Made by a program: the position numbers and the translations under genes | Notes under the pieces: generated by a model | The model's database searches: none | Seen by the model: only the letters and a program-made list of their open reading frames with translations | Told to the model about the DNA's origin: nothing | Part shown: piece by piece, positions 20,489 through 28,936 of the stretch | Layout of the letters: every line of letters begins with the position of its first letter | How positions within the stretch are numbered: position 1 is the first letter of the stretch | Source of the DNA: Chitinophaga sp. Cy-1792 | GTDB lineage: Bacteria > Bacteroidota > Bacteroidia > Chitinophagales > Chitinophagaceae | Assembly: GCF_011752935.1 (NCBI RefSeq) | Contig: NZ_VWWO01000002.1 | Coordinates: 2,604,001-2,668,000 of the forward strand | Direction: 5' to 3' | Length of the DNA stretch: 64,000 nucleotides

Positions 20489-20594
20489 CAAGTCACAATT
20501 AAAAACTCATGTATAGATTATTTGCTGCCAATACACCTCCTCCGATGGTTTAACCTACAGGATGAATTCATTATCTAACATCAAGGAGAAAATT

Positions 20595-21134
20595 ATGTTT
20601 TTTATAAGTGAAGTAACAGATAAAGCGCCAGCCGCATTTAAGACGCCTTTACAGGAAAAGGTATATAGCACATTAGCACAGTTTGCGGTAACATTTGAAC
20701 GGGTAGATACTGCGCCTGCCATTACCATGGAAGATTGCATCCGCATAGATGAAAAGCTGGATATGCGAACTGTCAAAACACTCTTTCTTTGTAACAGGCA
20801 GCAGACGAAATTCTATCTCTATATTACTACTGCCGGCAAACCATTTGTCACCAAAGACCTGAGCAGCGCCATGGGTATACCGCGTGTATCCTTTGCTTCA
20901 GTAGAATTACTACAAAGTGTTCTGGGTACGGATGTTGGTGCGGCAACTGTTTTTGGGGTATTGCTGGATACAGAAAACAAAGTAGAGGTAGTGGTAGATA
21001 AAGACATATTATCAGAAGCCTGGTATGGCTGCAGCGATGGCACCACCACCAGCTATATGAAAGTGAATACCAGCTGGGTGATTCATGATTTCCTGGACTA
21101 TGCCGGGCATAAGCCAACGATCATCGAGATATAA
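20595..21134 (+). CDS. Prolyl-tRNA editing (YbaK/ProX-type) deacylase
   Basis: A free-standing YbaK/aminoacyl-tRNA deacylase-domain protein of the ProX/PrdX type, which hydrolyses mischarged Ala-tRNA(Pro) in the cytosol. Supporting features are the start (KTPLQEKVYSTLAQF), the FLCNRQQTKFYLYI strand pair, the KDLSSAMG segment and the GAATVFGVLLD segment expected for the family. I choose ATG 20595 (179 aa) over the in-frame ATG at 20562, because an AAGGAG sits six bases before it and ProX relatives begin near this point. A 13-bp hairpin follows the stop. It appears monocistronic. Confidence 0.87.
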   Translation: MFFISEVTDKAPAAFKTPLQEKVYSTLAQFAVTFERVDTAPAITMEDCIRIDEKLDMRTVKTLFLCNRQQTKFYLYITTAGKPFVTKDLSSAMGIPRVSFASVELLQSVLGTDVGAATVFGVLLDTENKVEVVVDKDILSEAWYGCSDGTTTSYMKVNTSWVIHDFLDYAGHKPTIIEI

Positions 21135-21139
21135 ATATT

Positions 21140-21170
21140 ACACCCGTTTCTGTTGAACAGAAACGGGTGT
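21140..21170. terminator. 13-bp hairpin between convergent genes
   Basis: acacccgtttctg, loop ttgaa, cagaaacgggtgt: a perfect stem directly after the tRNA deacylase stop. The T-tract is short (ttat). It may also serve the converging gene on the minus strand that ends at 21227. Confidence 0.65.
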
Positions 21171-21226
21171 TTATCTCAATGGAAATAAGTATAGAAAAAG
21201 TAATCAAATTCTTCCTGATCAAATGA

Positions 21227-22135
21227 TTAGTCAGGCATCTTTCTGTCAAAAAAATCCGGATTAAACCGAATATCTTCATGCTGTGCCCTGATGGCAGCCG
21301 CGAATACCGTCGGATCAAAATCATCATTATGTGACATGAATGAAGAAAAACTTTTTTTTATTTCTTCTTCCGTCATTTTCAGATGCTCACACATTATCCC
21401 AGCTTTACGCAGGATACCTATATAACCATACCGGCCTCTTATAATACTGTAATCCGGCCATAATGCCGATGCATCTTCCCAATCACCGAATAAACTATCG
21501 TCAACGAGTATACGCTTATTGACAACATCAATCACTATCAATCTACTATCCAGTCCATCCCCTTCCCTGGGCAATTCAATTGGCGGCTTATTCTTCAGCA
21601 AAGGAATAATCGCTTCCCCATAATGAATAATCTGATCCAGTAAAAACATTAGTTTGGTGACATACAGCCCTGTTGATTCCTGGATAATTACCAATGTATC
21701 AACAAATCCTACTTCTTCATCATTAATGATATCCTGTTCTGAAATGTGTTCATCAAAAATCATCATTTCTTGTTGCTGGAAGTAATTTAGTTGCAAAATC
21801 TTATCTGCATCATACATCTCATTCTTAAGCTGTATAACTTCCCAGCCTGCCCAAATATTGGCCAGCTGTGATATATAATACTCCATAACAGAAGCAGTAT
21901 CAGTAAATTCTATCTCCCAGAAATACAGCTTTCTGACATCAATATCTATAATTACAATGCCTTCCAACCACGGAAAACTTACCAGTTGGTCTTTTACAGT
22001 ACAGCTGCTGACATACTTCAGAAATTCCTTTTCTCCTTTCAGCATGTCTTTCGCGATATCAACTCCCCCCCAGTGATTATAGTATATGGTCTGTTTATTA
22101 TGTTCCCTGATGATATAATTTGCACTATGTCCCAT
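21227..22135 (-). CDS. Unknown protein, tandem paralogue A
   Basis: A 302-residue soluble protein without signal peptide, starting MGHSANYIIREHN. It is a clear paralogue of the gene at 22300-23211. Shared features include an opening of the form MGxxANYIIR, a YYxHW/YHHW pair, an FLxxVxSC-type stretch, the LYFWEIEF/LFFWSGEF strand, the AGWEVIQLKNEMYDADK segment, a GYIGIL-AGI run and the C-terminal FNPDFF. MGxRAN-like starts recur in uncharacterised bacterial proteins, sometimes near toxin loci, but I know no function. It looks more A+T-rich than its neighbours. The gene begins only three bases after a decayed third copy. Confidence 0.78.
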   Translation of the reverse strand: MGHSANYIIREHNKQTIYYNHWGGVDIAKDMLKGEKEFLKYVSSCTVKDQLVSFPWLEGIVIIDIDVRKLYFWEIEFTDTASVMEYYISQLANIWAGWEVIQLKNEMYDADKILQLNYFQQQEMMIFDEHISEQDIINDEEVGFVDTLVIIQESTGLYVTKLMFLLDQIIHYGEAIIPLLKNKPPIELPREGDGLDSRLIVIDVVNKRILVDDSLFGDWEDASALWPDYSIIRGRYGYIGILRKAGIMCEHLKMTEEEIKKSFSSFMSHNDDFDPTVFAAAIRAQHEDIRFNPDFFDRKMPD

Positions 22136-22138
22136 AAC

Positions 22139-22261
22139 TTATTTGTCTGTATTAAAATGTTCCTGAAAATATTTATTCACTACCGCAGGAGGGATTTCTT
22201 TAGCTAATGCCGCCTTTAACCGCATGTGTAATGTATCTGCATTAATTCCAGCTTTTCTTCG
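22139..22261 (-). pseudogene. C-terminal remnant of a third paralogue
   Basis: Read on the minus strand, bases 22261 to 22142 encode 40 residues starting RRKAGINADTLHMRL and ending in FNTDK before a TAA; an in-frame TAG lies immediately upstream. The start matches the LRKAGI...HLKM stretch of paralogue A and the LELAGI...HLRM stretch of paralogue B, at the same distance from the C-terminus. It therefore looks like the surviving tail of a deleted middle copy. It is too short to be a gene by itself. Confidence 0.6.
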
Positions 22262-22299
22262 CTATTTTTTAAAGATATGCTTCAATTTATCCAGTACGT

Positions 22300-23211
22300 T
22301 TATTGTGGCTTTACATTATTGAAAAAATCCGGATTAAATTCCACATCTTTATTTTCCTTGAGGAAGGCTGTAGCAAAGGCGTTGGGATCAAAACCATCAT
22401 CAACTTTTACCAGCCAGTTAAAATTCTCTATTACTTTTTCTGTTGACATTCTCAAATGTGCGGCCTCAATACCAGCCAGTTCCAACACACCAATGTAACC
22501 GTAATCACCCATGGTAAAGTTATAGCCTGGCCATAGGTGCCCGGAGCGTTCCCATACACCAAACGTGCTTTCATTTATCAATATTTCTTTTGTAATAGTA
22601 TCGATGAATATTGTATCGAGTACATCATATTTTTCTTCATGCGGTAATGCTGCTACCGGCCAATGGCTGAACAATGGAATAATATCTACGCCATAATTCA
22701 GTATCCGATCTACCGACAGATTACCGCTTTTTGTAATCAGCAAACCATCTGGATTTCTGACAATTACCAATGTATTAGACCATTCCTCTGTAATATCATT
22801 TATCACATAGTCTTCGGAAACCGGATCAAGATCTTCCGGCGCCTCCTGCCACGACAGATAATCCAGCCCAAAGGCACGTTCTGCATCATACATCCTGTTT
22901 CGAAGCATGACCACTTCCCACCCAGGCCACTTTTGCGGCAACTGTGATAAATAGTATTCTATGTCAGAGGTATCGTAGGCAAATTCCCCTGACCAAAAGA
23001 ATAATTGCTTTTTATCCATATCGATACATACACAACCTTCCATCCAGACGTGGTCCAGGATATACTCTTTGATTGGGCAGCTTCTCACAAAATTGAGGAA
23101 TACCGTCTCTCCCAGGTATAAATCTCCGGCTATCCTGTTTGCCCGCCAATGATGATAACGCACTATCTCCTGTCCATCTTGCCGGATAATATAATTAGCT
23201 CTTTGTCCCAT
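22300..23211 (-). CDS. Unknown protein, tandem paralogue B
   Basis: A 303-residue soluble paralogue of the gene downstream, starting MGQRANYIIRQDG. Conserved between the two are the N-terminal ANYIIR, a YHHW motif, the acidic VCIDMDKKQLFFW strand, PGWEVVMLRNRMYDAE, a central NTLVIV strand, the GYIGVLELAGI segment and the terminal EFNPDFF. No catalytic residues or transmembrane helices are recognised. Three direct repeats lie upstream, suggesting regulated expression. Immunity-type or nucleotide-independent stress roles are possible, but there is no direct evidence. Confidence 0.78.
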   Translation of the reverse strand: MGQRANYIIRQDGQEIVRYHHWRANRIAGDLYLGETVFLNFVRSCPIKEYILDHVWMEGCVCIDMDKKQLFFWSGEFAYDTSDIEYYLSQLPQKWPGWEVVMLRNRMYDAERAFGLDYLSWQEAPEDLDPVSEDYVINDITEEWSNTLVIVRNPDGLLITKSGNLSVDRILNYGVDIIPLFSHWPVAALPHEEKYDVLDTIFIDTITKEILINESTFGVWERSGHLWPGYNFTMGDYGYIGVLELAGIEAAHLRMSTEKVIENFNWLVKVDDGFDPNAFATAFLKENKDVEFNPDFFNNVKPQ

Positions 23212-23250
23212 TACAAACTACTTGAACCACTAAATATAACGGAAAATCAT

Positions 23251-23303
23251 CAGCTATTTTTACCCCGGCCAGCAGCTATTTTCAGGTAGTTATCAGCTAT
23301 TTT
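23251..23303. repeat. Three direct repeats cagctatttt, about 21-22 bp apart
   Basis: Copies start at 23251, 23273 and 23294; the last two extend to cagctattttcag. Two-helical-turn spacing puts all three on one face of the DNA, upstream of the gene starting at 23211 on the minus strand. A near -7 element (TATATTTA, minus strand 23238-23231) lies between them and the gene. This looks like an operator array. Confidence 0.5.
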
Positions 23304-23516
23304 CAGCCAGGAGGCTGATCCCGCTTTATCCGATCTTTATACCGGCAATTTATTCATTCACCCAAAAAAGCATATCCAAGTTTTCAAGATTGTTTTTTCG
23401 TATTCCCATTCGCGTTACCGGCCTTTCTTCCTGTTCCGTTCTAATTATCCCTACCAGTTTCAAAACCAGCATCAGTTTTAAAGCAATGGCTGCTGCCGGT
23501 GCGTAATAATGCATTT

Positions 23517-24170
23517 TTATGGAACATATAATTCATGACGGATCGCAAACAGTACCAGCCCCGTTCTGGACTTTATTTCCAGCTTATCAAACAATTCCTG
23601 GCGGTAGTTATCGATTGTGTGCGGACTCAGTTTCATTTCAGCCGCAATCTCCTTATAGGTCAGTTCGGAGCAGCAAAGCTGCAGAAACCTGACTTCGTTA
23701 TCGCTAAGCAATGCCAGCGGATTATCAGTGCCGTTATGTCCCTGTAAATTGCGGAGCATCTTCCCGGATACCAGGTCGTTGAGATAAAAGCCCTGCTCGT
23801 GAATGCCTTTTATGGCGCTAACGACATCGCCTATACGTGATTCTTTTAAGAGATAGCCGCCAGCGCCACTCTTCAGCATTTTAATGACAGGCTTATCATC
23901 TTCGAAGGTACTCAGCGCCAGGATATGCACGCCAGGATAGTGCTGCCGTAGCCATTGCGCGGAGGCATATCCATCCGCCAGCGGCATATTAATATCCAGC
24001 AGCACCACTTGGGGCATGGCGCCGGCACGCATCTTCTCCTGCATTTCCAGGCCGTTGGCAGCCTCAAATACAAGGGATATCTCTTCGTACTCCGACAGTA
24101 AACTGATCAGTCCCTGCCGGAATAAATGGTGGTCATCTACCAAAGCGATGCGTATAATATTTTCCTGCAT
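23517..24170 (-). CDS. LuxR/NarL-family response regulator
   Basis: A 217-residue cytosolic regulator. The receiver domain spans ~5-125 with acidic pair Asp12/Asp13, phosphoacceptor Asp59 (LLDINMP), a Ser in LALSTF and a Lys in GYLLKES. The LuxR/GerE helix-turn-helix spans ~150-205 (LTYKEIAAEMKLSPHTIDNY). It is the last gene of a four-gene minus-strand operon, starting eight bases after the stop of its partner kinase. It binds target promoters on phosphorylation; targets are not identifiable here. Confidence 0.93.
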   Translation of the reverse strand: MQENIIRIALVDDHHLFRQGLISLLSEYEEISLVFEAANGLEMQEKMRAGAMPQVVLLDINMPLADGYASAQWLRQHYPGVHILALSTFEDDKPVIKMLKSGAGGYLLKESRIGDVVSAIKGIHEQGFYLNDLVSGKMLRNLQGHNGTDNPLALLSDNEVRFLQLCCSELTYKEIAAEMKLSPHTIDNYRQELFDKLEIKSRTGLVLFAIRHELYVP

Positions 24171-24178
24171 ATTGCGGA

Positions 24179-24964
24179 TTATGTGGGTAAAGTAATAATA
24201 ACAGTGGTACCTGCACCAGGCGTAGAACGTATATCAACGCTGGCACCCACCATGGCGGCACGGCGGAGGATACTGGAAAGTCCCATGCCGGTACCTTTGG
24301 ACAGTGCCGCATTTACATCGAAACCGGTCCCGTTATCGGTAATGCCTATACGTAGTAATTTTTGCTCATATTGCTGCTCAACCGTGATAGCTGTAGCCTG
24401 CGCATGGCGGATGATATTATGCAGTGTTTCCTGGAAAATACGGAAGATGATCAGCTCCTGCTCAGGCATGGCTGGCATTCCATCAAGATGACCGGTATGT
24501 GTCACCTGGTGGTGGCCTGCCTTTTCCAGCCATTCCAATTCAAATGTAATGGCGTTTTGAAGTCCTTTCCCGATCAGCTCTTCACCATGCAGGAGCCGCG
24601 ACAGTCCACGGATTTCCTGTATAGAACGCCTGGCCAGTGCTTCGGCAGCCTGGATCCGCTCTGTGGCCTTCGGCTTATTTTCTATGTCCACCGCACTGAG
24701 TGTGATGACGATCAGGCCCAGCAACTGGTTGATATTATCATGCAGGTCGTTGCCAATCATTTTCAGTGTCTGCTCCTGCACTTCCATCTGTGATTGCAGC
24801 AGCTCATGCCGGAAGCGTTGCTGTAGCTGCTCCTTTTCCTCCTGATGCCGCTTCTTTCTACGGTTGTATACGACTACATATACGATCAGAAACCCGGGTG
24901 CTATCAGGAAGATAGCACTTACCCATGCGATCAGGGAAATTATTTCTGTTGACGATAACGACAT
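24179..24964 (-). CDS. NarL-type sensor histidine kinase
   Basis: 261 residues: one N-terminal transmembrane helix (~7-33), a charged coiled-coil linker, then a HisKA_3 dimerisation domain with His75 in NDLHDNINQ. The HATPase has an N box (LHNIIRHAQA) and Gly boxes (DNGTGFD, GTGMGLSSI). There is no periplasmic sensor domain, so it probably senses through the adjacent membrane protein, whose 3' end overlaps this gene by 25 bases. It phosphorylates the response regulator encoded just downstream. Confidence 0.93.
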   Translation of the reverse strand: MSLSSTEIISLIAWVSAIFLIAPGFLIVYVVVYNRRKKRHQEEKEQLQQRFRHELLQSQMEVQEQTLKMIGNDLHDNINQLLGLIVITLSAVDIENKPKATERIQAAEALARRSIQEIRGLSRLLHGEELIGKGLQNAITFELEWLEKAGHHQVTHTGHLDGMPAMPEQELIIFRIFQETLHNIIRHAQATAITVEQQYEQKLLRIGITDNGTGFDVNAALSKGTGMGLSSILRRAAMVGASVDIRSTPGAGTTVIITLPT

Positions 24965-25593
24965 ATAAAAGCGTATATCCAGCTACCATAAAGCAGTACG
25001 TTCAGCACCTTGAAAATGATATATCTCAAAGAAAACTGGATACTGTTAACAGCAGGTGTATGTAGCAGGTAATTGAAAAAAATGTAGGTCACCACGCCGC
25101 CAAAATAAAATATCAGCACGCCGTTTACCCACCAGAAAGGCGGATAGCTACCCAGCCTGATATAGCGGTCGCTTTTAAGTACCAGGTAATAGTAATATAA
25201 AGATGCCAGCACAAAAACCACCGACATCAGCACCACCACCTGACTGCTGTACTGCGCAAAGTTGTTGTGAACAGATTCCACCAGGTACAGCACTATAAAA
25301 ATGCCCAGCCATAGCAGCAGGAAAAGACGTTTCAGCCCGGATGGCCGCAGCAGATGAAACAGGAAAATACTGATACAAATACATTCTGCCGGCAGGTAAT
25401 AATTGTATAGAAACGCATTACTAACGTGATGGCATAAACGCAGATATATACCCGTTGTTTCTACCAGGCAGACCAGCAAAAGATAGATAGGAAACAGTCT
25501 CCAGACAAGGTCTTTATCCTTACGCAGACAAACAACTCCTGCCAGGAAGCAGCTCCATTCCATGAAGGTATTAACAGTAATATAAGGCAGCAT
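24940..25593 (-). CDS. Multi-pass membrane protein, likely sensory partner of the kinase
   Basis: 217 residues with six to seven hydrophobic helices: VNTFMEWSCFLAGVVC, FPIYLLLVCLVETTGIYL, a helix near residue 75, LFLLLWLGIFIVLYLV, VVVLMSVVFVLASLYYYYLV and WWVNGVLIFYFGGVV. There is no catalytic motif. Such proteins often precede short NarL-type kinases in Bacteroidota. The 25-base overlap with the kinase start implies translational coupling and equal dosage. It may provide the membrane sensing unit the kinase lacks. Unnamed family. Confidence 0.85.
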   Translation of the reverse strand: MLPYITVNTFMEWSCFLAGVVCLRKDKDLVWRLFPIYLLLVCLVETTGIYLRLCHHVSNAFLYNYYLPAECICISIFLFHLLRPSGLKRLFLLLWLGIFIVLYLVESVHNNFAQYSSQVVVLMSVVFVLASLYYYYLVLKSDRYIRLGSYPPFWWVNGVLIFYFGGVVTYIFFNYLLHTPAVNSIQFSLRYIIFKVLNVLLYGSWIYAFICRYRQQK

Positions 25594-25597
25594 AGGA

Positions 25598-26227
25598 TTA
25601 CTTTTCCAGCAGTGTAGCGCCTAACGCCGAGCAATTAGACGGTGGCGGACACATTTCGCCGTTGTTGTCATATGCAGAAGCCTCAATAATAAACCCTCTT
25701 CTGGCAAGACTTCCAGGCATACCGGGATAGTAATCGACGTGGATGGTATCACGGCCACTGACCTTATCCCTGGTAGGAACAAACAGGAGTGTTTTCAGGC
25801 CCCAGTAGGCGCTGTCGGGCGCAGGTTCCTGACCGTTAAAAAATTTCCGGTCATAATCCACGTTATAGGCGGCAAAATAGAATCGCACACCAGAACCTGA
25901 ATCTGCCTTGATCTGGTCCAGCAATCGCTGCATACGCCAGGCCGGGAACCACAGGCAACGGGAGTTTTCGAACTTTACCCCTTTCGTGGAAATGTTGTCA
26001 CCTAACAGGCCGGGGTAACGCGTTACGGAATCTGTCCATTGTCCATAATTTCTGACATAATCCTTTGCTGTTGTTACAGACAAGGAATAGGTGGAGTCGG
26101 GCGCAGGTCCATCGTGATGGGCACCAACAGCATTGGGGTGCAGGTTATAACCGATCAGGCCGGAGGCGATGGCGGTACATACGAAAGCCATCACCAGGAA
26201 TACTGTTTTACGGGATTGGGTTGTCAT
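25598..26227 (-). CDS. Membrane-anchored protein of unknown function
   Basis: The first gene of the kinase operon. I choose the ATG at 26227 (MTTQSRKTVFLVMAF), which places the single hydrophobic anchor (~8-28) at the N-terminus; an earlier in-frame ATG at 26284 adds a poor 19-residue lead. The remaining ~180 residues are soluble and probably periplasmic, with no motif I recognise. It ends in a Cys-containing tail (EMCPPPSNCSALG). The four-base gap to the membrane protein shows co-transcription, so it may modulate signal input. Confidence 0.75.
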   Translation of the reverse strand: MTTQSRKTVFLVMAFVCTAIASGLIGYNLHPNAVGAHHDGPAPDSTYSLSVTTAKDYVRNYGQWTDSVTRYPGLLGDNISTKGVKFENSRCLWFPAWRMQRLLDQIKADSGSGVRFYFAAYNVDYDRKFFNGQEPAPDSAYWGLKTLLFVPTRDKVSGRDTIHVDYYPGMPGSLARRGFIIEASAYDNNGEMCPPPSNCSALGATLLEK

Positions 26228-26311
26228 TGCAAGGGTTGTGTTTATAATGGTATGGGTTGATATGCTGAAGGTATAATGTTCCATTCAGCGGGATTTTAGT
26301 GGTTATCGTCT

Positions 26312-27370
26312 CTAAAATAATAAAAAAAACTTTTCTGCCAGCATCCTTGCTGCAATTACTGCCCCTTCCATATATCCCGGATATTTACCGGCCGTTTCTG
26401 TCCCGCAGAAAAACAATTTTCCGCCCATATAGCCCTCATGCAATACCGGATGACCATTATGCTGATGCGGGCGTAGTGGGGTAAGACTACCCTTCCCGAT
26501 ATATTCATCTAGCCAAACCTTATCCTGATAAAATGAAAATAAGCCTGCTTTTTCACCGTACAACTGCCGGAGCTGGGCAATGACCAGCGTCTTCCTCGTT
26601 TCTGGCGTATATCCGGCCGCGGCACCATTTAAAAATCCCGTAAAAGCATAATGCTTCCCGTCTTGACTGGTGTGATCATACATTTCCGTAATGATACCGG
26701 CATGACTGTACAACATACCCGAGTAGCCCGCCTCCCGCCAGAAGCAGTGATCATATTCGATGGTGAACTTTACTGCACCTTCCATCCAGGTGTGTACACC
26801 CGGCAATACTTTCATGGTACTTTCCGGCAAGGCTGGTGCAAAGTTAATACTGGCGGCTGCCAGTTGTGGTGGCAGGCAAAGCACGGCCATATGTCCGTGG
26901 AACTCCTGGTGATTGTTACAGGCAACAGTAATCCCGTCCGGACGTTCCGTTATACGGTGCACTTTTGTACCCAGGTGAATATGCTGCTCTCCTATCTCCT
27001 GCGCCAATGCGGCAATCAGCGCTGCACTTCCGCCAGCGATCCTGTAAGAAGGCGCCGAAGATTCGGGTACATAAAATGCCTGTGGTGGTTCGAAGGACTT
27101 CGTCTGGAACAACGATATACCTTCCGCAAACTGGTTGAATTTTTCAAGTCCGAGCTGTGCGATCAATTCGTTCAGCGACTGGTGCATATCCGAAAACCAG
27201 GTTGCTCCCAGCTCCATAGGTGTGCCTCTATTTCCGTAGATAGTCTGTATTCTGCCACCGGGTCTGACTGCGGCTTCCAGTATTGTACATCCGATATTAC
27301 GCTGTTGAAGAAAATAGCCCAGTGTGAGGCCTGCGAGTCCGCCTCCGATAATGACAACCTTATTATTCAT
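26312..27370 (-). CDS. FAD-dependent amine oxidase family protein
   Basis: 352 residues from ATG 27370; a TTG three codons upstream is less likely. The Rossmann dinucleotide motif is at the start (VVIIGGGLAGLTLGYFLQ), followed by the acidic ribose-binding residue in TILEAAVRPGGRI and the amine-oxidase ELGATWF segment. The C-terminal FAD-binding motif reads FFCGTETAGKYPGYMEGAV. There is no signal peptide, so it is cytosolic. It oxidises an amine or related C-N bond with FAD; the substrate cannot be read from sequence. It is divergent from an AraC-type regulator. Confidence 0.9.
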   Translation of the reverse strand: MNNKVVIIGGGLAGLTLGYFLQQRNIGCTILEAAVRPGGRIQTIYGNRGTPMELGATWFSDMHQSLNELIAQLGLEKFNQFAEGISLFQTKSFEPPQAFYVPESSAPSYRIAGGSAALIAALAQEIGEQHIHLGTKVHRITERPDGITVACNNHQEFHGHMAVLCLPPQLAAASINFAPALPESTMKVLPGVHTWMEGAVKFTIEYDHCFWREAGYSGMLYSHAGIITEMYDHTSQDGKHYAFTGFLNGAAAGYTPETRKTLVIAQLRQLYGEKAGLFSFYQDKVWLDEYIGKGSLTPLRPHQHNGHPVLHEGYMGGKLFFCGTETAGKYPGYMEGAVIAARMLAEKFFLLF

Positions 27371-27428
27371 ATCCGGCAAAAGTCCGCTATAATCATCTGC
27401 CTATGCTAGTAAAAATCAGCATAATCAT

Positions 27429-27554
27429 GGTAATATCCGGCAATTGTCAACATTTTTTTCAGGTAGATGATGAACAGTTGTTGTTATTAAAATGTATGGT
27501 AGATATAAGAAAAATACTGGTAAAAACCGGCAATCTCCGGCAGTCATCTTTTTT
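27429..27554. promoter_or_regulatory. Repeated box ggtaa(tat/aaa)ccggcaat in divergent intergenic region
   Basis: Two 16-base direct copies at 27429-27444 and 27539-27554, 110 bases apart, lie between the amine oxidase and the AraC regulator. A direct-repeat layout is typical of AraC-family binding sites, so these may be operators controlling one or both genes. Confidence 0.4.
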
Positions 27555-27588
27555 TAATGTTTAATTTCCAATATACAACACAGGATAT

Positions 27589-28488
27589 ATGGCCAGAAAG
27601 GAGCAATTAAACATAGCGGAATATCATCTGCACCAGGACCAGCCACAGCAGCTACAATTTTCTGTGCACGACCTGCATATTTACCTGGACGAACACCAGG
27701 CCAATACAACGCGGCCACATATACATAGCTTCTACCAGATCATATGGTTCAAATCCGGCAAAGGAAAGCATTATGTCGACTTTAAAGCATATGAAGTATT
27801 TGACAATGCCATTTTCTTCATTGCCAAAAACCAGGTCCATTACTTCGACCATGGCAAACATTATGAGGGTGTTTTAATTCACTTCAATGAAGAATTTCTC
27901 ACAGGGTCAGGTAATGAGCTGAACTTATTCCTGAAATTCAGTTTATTCAACAATCCCTATCAGCTGCCTTCCTGCTGCGTCGGGGCCAGTGTCAATAAAA
28001 CCCTGGACGAATACCTCCGGCAGATAAAAGCAGAATTACCTCATGTCGACCAGTTCGGACAAAAGGAATTACTCAAAACCTATCTGAAGGCCTTCCTGAT
28101 ACAGGTACAACGCAGAAAATACGAATATGAACAAACAAATGGCAACACACCTTTTATGGTAGATGAAAAGCGATTACAATTGCTGCAATTATCTAACCTG
28201 ATAGAAGAAAATTACAGTAAAAACCTGAGCGTGGCCGACTATGCAAAACGTATGCATATCTCTACCCGTACCCTCTCTGACCTCACACATATGGTTGTCA
28301 ATAAAACACCTTCCCAGCTGATACAGGAGCGCATCATACTGGAAGCCAAACGACTGCTCCTGCACTCGCACCTGAACATCAACCAGATCGGCTATCATCT
28401 TGGGTTTGAAGACCCTTCCTATTTTGTAAAATATTTCAAAAAACATACACAGACCGCACCTTCCGTATTCAGAAAATCTGTTCGTTAG
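27589..28488 (+). CDS. AraC-family transcriptional regulator with cupin sensor
   Basis: 299 residues. The N-terminal cupin-like sensor (~40-130) has His-rich strands (RPHIHSFYQIIWFKSG, YFDHGKHY). The C-terminal HTH_18 region (~195-299) carries both helix-turn-helices, with NINQIGYHLGFEDPSYFVKY in the second. It is a soluble cytosolic regulator, divergent from the amine oxidase, with two 16-base repeats upstream. It may control that gene or the small gene downstream. Confidence 0.92.
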   Translation: MARKEQLNIAEYHLHQDQPQQLQFSVHDLHIYLDEHQANTTRPHIHSFYQIIWFKSGKGKHYVDFKAYEVFDNAIFFIAKNQVHYFDHGKHYEGVLIHFNEEFLTGSGNELNLFLKFSLFNNPYQLPSCCVGASVNKTLDEYLRQIKAELPHVDQFGQKELLKTYLKAFLIQVQRRKYEYEQTNGNTPFMVDEKRLQLLQLSNLIEENYSKNLSVADYAKRMHISTRTLSDLTHMVVNKTPSQLIQERIILEAKRLLLHSHLNINQIGYHLGFEDPSYFVKYFKKHTQTAPSVFRKSVR

Positions 28489-28589
28489 AAATAGCTATTG
28501 CCGGAATTTACCATAGCTTCTCCTATATGTCCATTTTCATTTTTTTTATGCCTGCCGACATTTGTGAGATCAATTTAAATAATCTGAAA

Positions 28590-28877
28590 ATGGAAAAAAC
28601 TTACCTGGAAATTACATTGACTATTGATGCTGCCGACAGAGAAAAAGCAGCAGGCATATACGCCGCCTACAAGGCGCCATTCCTGGAACATATTACAGGT
28701 GCGCTTTCCAAGGAATTACTGATCAGAGACGAGGACGTTCAGGTATTACATGGCTTTGACACGACTGTCAATGCAGCAGCCTATTTAAAGAGTGACCTGT
28801 TTGTAAATGACGTTGTGAATGGCCTGCAACCCTTCCTGAAAGCCGTTCCCGATGTAAGAATTTACAGTGTCGCATAA
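28590..28877 (+). CDS. Small dimeric-barrel-like protein, 95 aa
   Basis: The ORF is open from 28527, but the ATG at 28590 (MEKTYLEITLTIDAADRE) gives a clean start. A strand-helix pattern with KAPFLEHITGALSKELLIRDEDVQVLHGF resembles antibiotic-biosynthesis-monooxygenase-like ferredoxin folds. No metal or cofactor motif is visible, so the function is unknown. It sits 101 bases after the AraC regulator and may be its target. A perfect hairpin follows. Confidence 0.7.
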   Translation: MEKTYLEITLTIDAADREKAAGIYAAYKAPFLEHITGALSKELLIRDEDVQVLHGFDTTVNAAAYLKSDLFVNDVVNGLQPFLKAVPDVRIYSVA

Positions 28878-28900
28878 ACGTAAACGCTGCAAATGTGCCC

Positions 28901-28936
28901 CAAAAGCAAAGGGAGCCCATATTCCCTTTGCTTTTG
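28901..28936. terminator. Bidirectional hairpin, 14-bp perfect stem
   Basis: caaaagcaaaggga with tccctttgcttttg and an 8-base loop. It lies between the converging small gene and chromate transporter, right before the latter's stop; A/T-rich stem ends supply U-tracts in both directions. Confidence 0.75.
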
